A stretch of DNA of 64,000 nucleotides from Bedellia somnulentella (taxonomy: Eukaryota > Arthropoda > Insecta > Lepidoptera > Bedelliidae). A model generated the notes under the pieces. The model searched no databases. It was not told the origin of the DNA and saw nothing but the letters and a program-made list of their open reading frames with translations. Below are positions 49,413 through 61,400 of this stretch, piece after piece. Where the stretch lies: positions 2,356,001 through 2,420,000 of the forward strand of contig OY755198.1 of assembly GCA_963576735.1 (NCBI GenBank). Direction: 5' to 3'. A program made the position numbers and the translations under genes. Within the stretch, counting starts at the first letter, position 1. Each line of letters opens with the position of its first letter.

Positions 49413-52400
49413 GTAAGTACGACAGTAAAATTGTTACAACACATAGTTACCAACGAATTGAATAATAATTACTAAAATATAAATACAAATTAAAGTCTCA
49501 TCAAGAATCATTCATTACACACTTAAGTGACCTAAAATGCAAAACAACTACCTATTTGAAGTTGTACTGCGGCAATAAAAATCCACATATAATATTATTA
49601 TTATACTATATTAGTATTATTCTTATTGCTGTGTAGTGTCTGCTTAGAATAGCACTACCCATTTCTTCCGGTGGGTGTACGTAAGAGGCGACTAACGGTA
49701 TAGGGAGCTTTTAAGGGATTTTTGGGCGATGCGGTTGGAGACCCATCACCAACAACCTTTGTTTTACCATCTTTACCCCACACAACTTTCAAAAAGTGGC
49801 TGTGGAATTTCTAATTTCTTAGCTCTGGCTACCCCTTCTAGGGAGTAATAGTGAGTATATGTATGTATGTACTTTCACACAGTTACCCCTAAGATGTTTG
49901 ACTTTTCTTAAGTCATATGCTTAGTTTATTTATCATGGTTGTTAACGGTGAGCGAAAATATCGTGAGGAAACCCACGATATTTTCGCCACATGGCCGAGT
50001 TGCACTTCGTCATGTGACAGTGTATTCGTACAATACAGTGATAGGCCTACCCCCTATCATGTTAGTACACTGTCCATGCAAAACGTGGGCACTCTGATCA
50101 TCGGGTGACCGGTATTGGTGGCGCTAATTCCACGACCTGATCACCCGCGAGCTTAAGGCCTCAGAGGCCACCAGCGCTCCCGGACAAAGAACACACCACT
50201 CCAGACACCGACCTCGACGGTGAGGTCAAAGAGCCCCAAATTAGAACCTCCCTTTACGTGCCACTGGCACTGGTCTCCCGACGGACGCGAGAGTTGGCAC
50301 TGTATGACATAAGCCTCCCGCTTGGTCACCTTGTTAGGGATCCTTTCTTTCTCTATCCGATTTAGCTTAGGTACGTACACTCCTTTGCCCTTAGCTGCCC
50401 GGCACACATAAAGTCATGGTGAAGCCGCACAGGCCACAGGGCCAGCAGCAACCAATCCATTCGAATAAAAAGGCGCTAATTCCTTCGGGGATATACGGCG
50501 TGAATGGTTAAGTTAAAGTTATACAATTACTAGCTGACCCGGCAGACTTCGTACTGTCAAATTTACTTAAGACAAAGGTCAGGCGTGAATATTTTATTGA
50601 TCAAATTTTTCCGGGATAAAAAGTATCGTTATAATTTGGGTCATTATCTAGCATTCCGCCAAATTTCATTCATATAAATTATGTACTTGAGGATACATTG
50701 TGCCTCAAACACACGAACATCCAAACAACTAAACTTTCACATTAATAATATTAATATGATAAAACTATTTATTTTTATAAAAGAGCATGTATGAAAAGAT
50801 TGATGGATGTAAGCGAACCTAGAGAGGTTTGTCAGGATCGTACAAAGTGGCGATCAATAGTCTCTGCCTACACCAATGGGAACTAATGGCGTGAGTATAT
50901 GTATGTATGTATGTATTTTTTTTCAGATTGCAACGCGTGCAAAGATTTCGTTTACGAGTATTGCTCTATTCACGGACCTCTGTTGATCGTACGGGATGAT
51001 CATGTAAGTTAAGTTTTACCCTGACATTAAAAATAAAAGGATTTTTAAGAATCAATTTAATTTTATTTCGTTTTATTATCTTTGGGGGGCTTACAGCTAA
51101 ATTTACAATATGAAATTATTACATAGGCAGAAATAGGCCAATAACAAACTCCCACATAAATAAAGAACACCAAAAACAAAAGGGAAACAGAAGGCTTAAG
51201 AGCTTATTCCATTACACTTTGTCGTTTCTGAATTCAGACGTCCTTCGAAGTTACTGCCGCAGACGCTTGTTATTCCACTACACAAATTTGTCTACTTTTC
51301 AGAAGCCTAGCGTTCTGAACGTTATTCCACTAGTCTGAATTCAGATTCTGTGGCTCACAGACGTCTTCATTCAGACAAATGGAATAAGCTCTTTAAATAA
51401 AAAATAAACTTAACTAATTAATAAAACAACAGCAATAAAAATGCACCGTAACAAATGATGTGATGATAAACCAATACTCGGCAACAGCAACCGCTAATTT
51501 GAAATACTAAAATTTAAAAAAGTCTTTTGCAAATGTACGCGTAATATGAGCTATACTGTTATGGAATAGATCCAAAGTGAGTTTATCATTATAAGAATTA
51601 AATTTATTGCAAGATTTGATAACTCAATAATTCACGCCGTATATCCCCAAAGGGATTGTAGGGGTAGCCGTGTAGTGCTGGCTTAAAAGGTCGCTACCCT
51701 CTTCTACCTACGGGTGTCGTATGAGGCGAAGGAAAGGGCTTTTTAATGGTTTTTTGGCGAAGAGGTTGGAGACCCATCACCAACGATAATTCTACCGACC
51801 CCTACCAACTTCCAAATGTGGCTGAGGAGTTTCCAGCTCTGAAGCTCTTTCTCCCCTTTTTTAGGACTTATGGCCGTGGGCATATGTCGTACGCTTAATA
51901 CTACAGTGACCTATGTCAAAATTTTGATGAATTGAGTTACAATACTACACAGACCTTAAAAAGCATGCTCTTCAACATAGGCACGAGAAAACACCCGTAT
52001 TCTTAACATAAAAAGGTTCAATTTCACTTACGTCTTTATCGTCTCGTATTCATATGTTGTTGAGCATGCTTTTTAAGGTCTGTGTAGTATTGTAACTCAG
52101 CACATCAACATTTTGATATAGGTCACTGCAATATTAAGCGTGCGATGTATGTATATATTTATATTCTTGCAGGTTCCGAACGGCGCAGAAGTCACAATTT
52201 CAACAAGTCGCGCTGCTCTTACAATTCCCAGTCTTTTCCTGTACATCGCCCCTTCTACTATACCTGGTATACCGTTATAAATATAAACGTTCACGCCGTA
52301 TGTTCCCGAAGGGGTTGGCAGAAATACCAATAATAGGGGGCAGGCCTATCGCCGTTTTGTACGAATACACTGTCACATGACCAAGTACAACTCAGCCTCG

Positions 52401-55400
52401 TGGGTTTCCTCACGATGTTTGCCCTCACCGTAAACAACCAGGATTAATTAACCACTCATGTCTTTAGAAATTGGTGTAGGCCTTATTCGGAATTTGAACC
52501 CACATTATCTGCACGATAAGCGGTGTTCTACCTACTGAGCTACCACGGTTGCTAATTTATGTAAATAACTTATCTAGTGTCTCAGAATAACCTTACCACT
52601 CTCCAAGTTTTTGTGATTAATTTTAGTCTGGATAGAACACTCGGTTATCGTGCAAACGACTAGTGTTCAAATCCTGGGTCGGGCCTACACCAATTTGTCT
52701 TTTCTAAAGACATATGTGTGGTTAATTTATCATGGTTGTTAACGGTGAGGGAAAACATCGTGAGGAAACCCACATGGATGAGTTGTACTTAGTCATGTGA
52801 CAGTGTATTCGTACAAAACGGCGATAGGCCTGCCCCCTATCACGTGAGTACACTGTCCATGCAAAACGTGGGTACTCTGAACACCAGGTGACAAAGTCAC
52901 GTGATGTTCAGAAGTATTAGTACCTCTGCCAACCTCTTCGGGGATATTCGGCGTGAACGTTTATGCTTTATTATGCTAATTTATTGTTATTAATATTAAT
53001 TATTATTTATTCTCATCTTAGAGATTCAAGACCAATTCTTTCTCTGTGCAGCGAATATATCCTAGTCTTCATCTTCTGTAATATAAAATTCTCGTGTCTC
53101 AATGTTTGTCTCCGTACTCCTCCGAAACGGCTTTACTGATTTTAACCAAATTTTATATGTATATTCAGAAGGTCTGAGAATCGGCTAACATCTATTTTTT
53201 ATACCCCTTAGTGTGAAGGGTTGTCCACCCTTAACATTTTTTTATAAAAACGCCTAAAGTTCGGCATAAGTAAATTTACAGTACTAAGTCTGTCGGGTCA
53301 GCTAGTAGAGTATAATAGTAAGTATAGAGTACGTCTATGCGAGTTTCCAACTTGTGCACAGAAGGTCTACTCTTCGGTGATGCTGATCTTTTACCCCAAA
53401 TAATTCACCCTAGGGTAAATAGTAAGAAACGCATGTATGAGAATTTTCCGCAAGCCTGCTTGTACTTTTACTTCTAGTCAGCTGTACATTTTCAGGGTGA
53501 TAAACTGTAAGTGTATACATAATATGTTATATATATACCAAGGTATTATAATAGGAATCTTAATCTATACTCACTTACAGTTCATCACCCTTAAAATGAA
53601 CAGTTCACTAGAAGAAGTCACTTGTACTTTTTACGAAACACATTTTATGAAGAGCATTTAAGACAATAATTGTTTGTTCTTATGCAGTGATTAAGTAAAT
53701 GTTAGTGATGATTGCTGTGTAGTGTCGGCTTAGAATAGCACGACCCCATTTCTTCCGGTGGGTGTACGTAAGAGGCGACTAACGGTATTGGGGCTTTTTA
53801 GGGATTTTTGGGCGATGCGGTTGGAGACCCATCACCAACAACCTTCATTTAACCATCTTTTCCCCACGCAACTTCCAAAAGTGGCTGAGGAATTTTTACC
53901 TCATTAGCTCTAGCTACCCCGTCTAGGGATTTATAGCCGTGAGTATATTTATGTATTTATTTCGTATTTATTTTTATAGTGTTTTTTGTCTTATTTAGGG
54001 TTCCGTACGTCTGAATACAAAAACGGAACCCTTATAGTATCACTCGTGTGTCTGTCCGTCCGTCGCTTACAGTCAATTATCTCCGAATCTATTAAACCGA
54101 TTAAGTTGAAATTTGGTACACATATCAATTCCTGTGACCCAAACACAGAGGTGTGACGTGAGCAGATGAAATCTGTATATGGGGGGCATTTTTGGAGGGG
54201 AAGGAAAAAATTAAAAAAAAAAACTGAAAACTGCATCGTGTGGCATATCAAATGAAATGTCTTGTTGAGAACATCTTAAACGGTTGATACGATCACAGCC
54301 AAATTTTGCACGATGGTTCAAGACATAAAGGACAAAGTTTTAACGGCGAGAAAGTGTAGATAGATGTTACCTTTGAGGAATAATCATCCTCGAAAGTTTC
54401 CAATGTAAGCCGACTTGCTCGTCCTAGCGAGTATGCGAGCATCGCGACGCATTAATGCCTACCTAGTTAAAATATCCTTAGCCAATAAATAACGGAAAGA
54501 AAAATTTCGACATTAGCGGGGATTGAACTCGCGACGTCCGGGTATACGCCCCCATCACTCTGCCAATTCGGTATGCAAAGTTTTTTTTTGGTATTTATTA
54601 AATATTTTTATTTGATAAAAAAACGAAAATAAAAGACTAATTTGAATATTTTCCTTTTAGCTGTGTAGTGTCGGCATAGAATAGCACTACCCCATTTCTT
54701 CCCGTGGGTGTTTCGTAGGAGTCGACTAAGGGAACAGGGCTTCTACCATCTTCGCCCTTACACCAATCCAAGGTCTGCCGCGCCGAGGAATTCGTGGCCA
54801 GGGGTGAGCCTGGTCGCTAGCGTGCCGCCGTCCCGGAGCTTGGTGCACTCCGGGTACTAAATAACCTTACCTAGTCATGCGGGGCTCTGGCTAGGTGGAC
54901 AGTTTATTTCCCTTGCTTATCGTGGGGCCTAAAAATAAACACGGAGGCGGCGATGTAGCTCGCCACTCATCACGCCGTGGTTCCTCGCGGGGCGAAATGT
55001 GGGCTAGAGAGACCCGCTTCAGTACGTTGAATGTGTGTGGAGGGATGCATGAAAAATTAGATGAGGTATGTATGATAATGGATGAAAGAAAAATAGATTT
55101 TCTATGTGTGAATGAAACGAAGCGAAAGGAAAAAGAGGTTTTACAACTTGGCAACATTACAGCGATCTGGTCAGGCGTGGCTGATAGCGACAGGGCTTGC
55201 CAAGGCGTGGGACTTCTGATATCTGAAAGGATAGCTCAGTGAATGAAAGGTTACGAATGTGTGAGTCCAAGGCTCCTGTGGCTAAAGGTGAAAATAGGGC
55301 TTGTCCGGATGCGCATAATTTGTGTGTATGCTCCGGACATGCCTAAGTCACTTTCCGAGAGCGGGGAGTTTTGGAATTTGTTAGATGATGTTGTGAATGG

Positions 55401-58400
55401 GTGTGATCGGAATGAGAGAATTGTAATGTTAGGAGATTTTAATGGCTGGGTTGGTGTGTCACGCAACCGTTGTGAAAAGGTTTTAGGAAAGTACGGTGAT
55501 CAAAGGGTGAACGAAAATGGCGAGAAAGTTATTGAGGTATGTTTGGCGAGGAATCTTAGTGTTACAAACACATTGTTTGAACACAAAGATATCCATATGT
55601 ATACAAGACAGAGAGGAAACGAGAGAAGTATGATTGATTTTGTGATTGTTGATGAAAGGCTGAGAGCAAAGGTTGTTGACACCAGAGTCTATAGGGGCAT
55701 AAACGTTGGCACAGATCACTTCCTCGTGATATCACGATTGAGGGGACTGTGCAAGCGTTGGCGTTACAGGGCCAAAGTGTCAACAGCTGAATTTGCGAGA
55801 ATAAAAGTGTAGAAATTGCAAGATGATGAAAAGATCAGTGATAAATACGTGAAGAAATTTGATGATAGACTAAGTTGCGTGGAGATGAGGGATGAAATGG
55901 AAATAGAAGAAGGATGGAATGTGCTCAAATCGACAATGGTTGAATGTGCGACGGAAGTATGTGGATTGTGTAAAAGGTCAAATAGACCAACAACAAGTTG
56001 GTGAGAAGTGAGAAGTGGAAAGAGGCAGTCGAAGATAAAAAGAAAGCTTGGTTAGATTTACTAGCGGTCAGAGCTAGTAAACAAATGGATGCGAGAGTAA
56101 CAGATGATGTAGTGAAAAAAATAGTGAAGATGAATATAAAATAAAATAAATAAATAAATAAAATAAAAATTGTTTATTTAGCATAAAAACTTAATATTAC
56201 AGATTTCTAACGGCCCCGCACTAGGATAAGACCTGTATTGCGGAAGACCTCACACAATTACTAATTTGATTTTATAAAAAGTACTAATTACAAAATTATT
56301 CTTAAATTACAGCTATTGTTACTAACAACTACTAAAAATACAAAACTAAAATTAAATATTTTGAAACAGTGTTATGTTTTTGTGAGTGTGTGTGTGTGAG
56401 TTTGTTGGTGGGTGAGTGTCGATGTATGTGAGTGTGTGTATGCGTGTGTGCGTGTAAATGTCAAATGTGATGTCTGTATTACTCTAATATTGCGTCATTT
56501 TTGCACCAATAAAAAGTTCTCTGTTTCGCCATATGTCAACTGTTTCAACCAGCACGTCAAACTTTTCCTGAGCTCATGACGAATCACTTCATTAATGTTT
56601 AATGTATTGCAAAGTTTGTTATAAATAAAACCACCCAAAAACAAACTAAATCTACCAGAGAAAACTGTTTTAAGTTTTGGTATCTTGAAAATGTTACAGT
56701 TTCTTCTTGGATACGGTGTGTATTGATTTCATTGTTATGACTACTGTTATGCATTTTCATAACCAATTTTAATATAAATAGTTTCCGAACAGACAAAACA
56801 TCTGCCTCCCTGTACAAATTAGTGGTTGGATAAAGAAAAGGCAACCCTAATCCAACCTTTAAGACTGCTCTTTGTGCCCTTTCAAGTGGCAGTAGTAATG
56901 ACTTTGAACTTCCACCCCAAGAATCAATACAGTAAGATAATTGTGATTCGCACAATGCAGAATACACTATCCTAAAAGTAGTTTTGTCCATAGCGTGCTT
57001 TAACTTATTAAAAACTGCGACTAACTTGCGAACACTTGAAGTAATAAGTTCTATGTGCGGTCTAAAGGTAAGTTCACTGGCAATAATAACTCCAAGATAT
57101 TTAACGGTGCGGGCAGTTTGTATTACTGGACATTTGCAAGTGCTTGGTTCCGTGCGGTATTTACAATTAAGTGTATGAGCCAAAATGTTTAACTCGTGCT
57201 GTGGCTGTGTATGCTTTTGCATACTGAAAGTTAAAACTTTTGTCTTTTTACAATTTAGGCTCCACGAATTTGAAACCATCCACTTGCAAACTTCATCAAA
57301 ACCAACCTGTGCATACTCTTTAACGAGTTCCCAATCATCGCCCCAGAAAAGCAAGGCCGTGTCATCCGCAAACGTAAAAATTTGACCCTGGTTTAGCTTA
57401 GTCTTGCAAAGGTCGTTTATATACAATAAGAAAAGTGTAGGGCCTAAGACACTTCTCTGTGGCACACCGTAGGTTACCAAGCATGGCTTACTAACAGCAT
57501 CTCCCAATTTTACAGACTGTGTTCTGTCTGTTAAGTAGTCTCTAAAAAGCTGAAGCTGAAGGCCACGAATGCCATAACTTTCTAATTTCTGCAATAGTAT
57601 GGAGATGGTCACAGAATCGAAGGCCTTGGCAAGATCGAGGAAAATACCCAGACACTTTTTTCCCTTATCCAGTTCCTTGACAATAGTATTAGTCAGATTA
57701 CTAACCGCATCAGATGTTGAAACTCCATTACGAAAACCATACTGGTTAGATGAAATAATGTTATTAGTTTCTAAATATTTTATCAAGCGTGAATTAATTA
57801 GTTTCTCAACTATTTTCGACACCGTAGAAAGAAGTGAGATTGGTCTATAATTAGCGTAATCTGACTTATCACCTTGTTTGTGAATCGGTACAATATGTGC
57901 ATGTTTGAGGACATTCGGAAATACTCCATTTGAAAAAGACATGTTTACAATATGAACCAAAGGTGCCAATAGCTGGTATTTATTTTGTTTCAATATGACT
58001 GCAGAAATCATATCGGGTCCCGTAGATAATTTATTTTTCAAGCTATTTATTGCGCTAATTATTTCTTCCCCGTCGCTTGGTAGGAGCACAAATGAATCTC
58101 TCAGACTGAAATTTGTTGTATATTTGTCAGTTAGCTCAGGATTACGCTCTTTTACGTTTTTAGCAATTGTCTTTCCCACATTAGCAAAATATTCATTAAT
58201 ACCTGTTGCAGCTTCCTCGTAATTGTTATTTTTAAGCAGTAAGTTTAGGTTTTTAGTTTTTTTATAAGAGAGTTAAGAATGAGGTTAAGAAGAAAATAGA
58301 AAAGAAAAAGCGTGATCTGATAGAATGGTGTGAGAGGAAACTCTCTGATAATTTCCGGAATAACCAAAAGTTGTTCTGGAAATATGTCTGGAAAGAAAAG

Positions 58401-61400
58401 GGAGTTTCCCAAAACACGAGAGTGAATGTAGTGAAAGATGATCAGGGTGAATTGGCGACGGATGAAAGTAGCATGAAACCAGTATGGAAGAACTATTTTG
58501 AGGGACTTTTTGAAAAAGTGGATGCATCCGTTTCTTCGCCAATCGACAGTAATGTTGATTGGAATGATGCGATGGGTGCCTTGAGTGAAAGTGTGATGTA
58601 TGTATGGAAGTATGGAAGAAATAATGAAAGCAATGAAGAGTATGAAAATAGGGAAGGCGGCAGGGTATGATAGGATGACTATCGAAATGCCGAGGGCTGG
58701 TAAAGGGTTGGTGGCTTCTTGGTTGTACTTACTTTTCCAAAAATGTTGGTCGAATGGCAAAGTTCCACGAGACTGGTGCAAGGTGGTGATTGTGCCTGTA
58801 TCTATATAAAGGAAAGGGGTCACACCAAGAGGCTAAAAACTACCGCGGCATCAGCTTACTCAGCATTGTGAGTAAATTGTATGCTAAGGTACTGATTGAA
58901 AGAGTGATGAATGAAACTGATGAGAAAATATGGGATGTGCAAGCGGGATTTAGGAAAGGAATGGGATGTATGGATCAAATCTTCTCTTTAAGGAGCATCA
59001 CTGAAAAGTTCTTAGCTAAGAACCAAAAGGTGTATTGCTCCTTCATTGATTTAGAGAAGGCGTATGATAGGGTGGTAGGAAAGTATTTATGGGAGGTGTT
59101 ATCCAAGTTCGGTTTAGGGAGTCAACTTATACGTGCATTGGTATCACTCTATGAGGATTCTAGTGCATGTGTAAGAGTAAACGGGGAAAACACTGACTGG
59201 TTCGGAATCTCTAGGGGTGTCCGACAGGGATGTGTATCTTCTCCGTGGCTCTTCAATTTGTTCATGGATGACTGTTTTACAGAGTTGCGAGAAAGTGATT
59301 ATGGACTAAGAATGGGTGGATTCATCATTAAATGCCTCTTGTATGCTAACGATCAAGTGCTACTTGAATATTGCATGTAAGTCTTTTGTAAGAAAGGGAA
59401 TGAGGGTGAATGTAGATAAGACCAAAACGATGGTTTTTGAGAGACAGTAAGATGTGACAGAATGCGTGATTGCGATTTATGGTAAGGATGTGGAACAGGT
59501 GAAGGAGTTTGTATATCTGGGAAGTTTGTTTACAAGGGATGGAAAATGTGATGAAGATATTGAGAGAAGAGTAAAAAAGGGTAATGCGATTAATGGAGCC
59601 TAATGTCTAGTCAATCGGTGTCCGAAAGGGCCCGAATGGCTGTGCATAATGCCTTGTTCCTACGCTTATGTATGGCAGTGAATGTTGGGTGTGGCAGAAG
59701 AAGCATGAAAGCAGAGTGAATGCAGTAGAAATGAGGTCCTTCAGAAAAGTTTGTAATGTTAGGTTATGTGATCGTGTGAGGAACGATGTGATTGAAGTGA
59801 AAGGTGTGGTGTAAAAGATGATATTGTAAGTAAGATAGAAAAAGGAATGTTGAGATGGTTTGGGCATATCGAGAGGATGGATGATAGGAAATTGGTAAAA
59901 GGTATCTATAGAGCTAATGTGGAAGGTAATGTTAGTAGAGGACGGCCACGAAAGACACACTTGGACCAAATTGAAAGTGTGCTCTAAAAGGCAGGTGTCC
60001 GAAGTATGAAGAATAAAAGAGCATGTATGAAATGAATGATGGATGTAGACGAAGCAAGAGAGGTTTGCCAGGATCGTACGAAGTGGCGATCGATAGTCTC
60101 TGCCTACCCCAATGGGAATTAACGGCGTTAGTATATGTATGTATGTGTTGAATATTTTCAATTTAAAATGAGTAGTTGTAAAGTTATGATTTTTTAAAGA
60201 TTGTTCAACTTTTGTACGTAATGTCGTCATCGATCGATAAAATCACGTAGCGACATGCAAATGAAGCGAAATGTTTTATAAAATGTTGCTAATTGCAAAA
60301 CATATCACGAATTTGTGATGTCAAATGAAATTATTACGATATTGTACTAAACTAACTGCAAAACCGTATGTCTTTGAAACAACATTGAAGGTCAAACACT
60401 GTTAGTAAAACTTTGCATACCGAATTGGCCTAGGTAGACATAGTTTTTATTTAAAACATACCCTTTTTAAATTTTAAATCGATTAAAGACATCAGACTAA
60501 ACAACTTTGCCTATGGAATGCTTATCTAAAATATTGTAATTTTCAAAATATTCAATACATAAAAAGTGTCGTACCTAGATCAAACTGAGAAAGTATAGTA
60601 AGGTTCTTAGCCTTACCTGAAACAAAAGAAACAACATCTTGTGATTTGACCAAATGATTTATTTTTATTTTAGCGTAGTCTATGAAACTCACCATACTTT
60701 CCCAGTTTGATTTAGGCAGCATTTTTATTTATTTATTATTTTGAAAATCACATTATTTAAGATATGTTTTCATAGGCAAAGTTGTTTAATTTTATGTCCT
60801 TAATCGATTTCAAATATAAAAAGGGTTTATTTATAAACAAGGTCTAGGCCAATTGAGCTGTAATGTCAAGTAGCTACTAGTGCGAGATTCTTCATTCCTT
60901 TATTATTTTACGCTTTTTAAGTAGTGTTAGCGTTAATAAATAAAGGAAAGAAAAATTTCGACACTCTGCCAATTGAGCTACAGTGTCAATGGCTTCCAGT
61001 GCGACATTCTTCTATCCTTTGTTTCTTTTATACTTTTAATTAGTGTTTGCGTTCCCTACCTCCGAATTCTTTTTACTTATTATTTTCAGATAGAATGCAA
61101 ATATTCAGAACGCCTAACTATAACATAATTTAAATAAATAAATAATAATAATAATAAATAAATAATTATTATCAATATATTTTATTAATATTTACAGAAA
61201 TAAAGGATAGAAGAATTTCGCACTGGAAGCCATTGACACTAGCTCAATTGGCAGAGTGATGGGGGCGTATACCCAAGGTCACAGGTTCGATCCCCGCCGG
61301 TGTCGAAATTTTTCTTTCCTTTGTTTATTCTTTATTTATTAGTGTTAGTGCTACCTACCTCCGATTTTTTTATAAATTCGGAAGGCCACTTGTCTAGTAT

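Larger units (their letters stand above)
54660..60150 (+). mobile_element. RTE-clade LINE, near full length, inactivated and split
   Basis: Starts with the family A 5' block and ends with the family A/RTE tail. The AP-endonuclease-like domain (54895-56004) carries IDFLCVNETKRK, GDFNGWVG, MIDFVIVD and GTDHFLV, with in-frame stops at 55240, 55810 and 56002. After a CR1-like insertion, reverse transcriptase resumes at about 58260: NYRGISLLS, FIDLEKAYDRV, GVRQGCVSSPWLFN, then YAND where YADD is expected, so the second catalytic Asp pair is broken. The C-terminus (CQDRTKWRSIVSAYPNGN) and (TATG)n tail close it at 60150. Frameshifts and stops make it inactive. Confidence 0.88.

Noticed and set aside
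2771..53955. Regularly recurring repeats as a CRISPR-like array
   Set aside because: Copies are dispersed, of about 240 bp, in both orientations and in a eukaryotic gene context; they are retroposons.
54891..55157. Minus-strand frames opposite the RTE endonuclease
   Set aside because: They are shadows of the plus-strand endonuclease frame and have no motif of their own.
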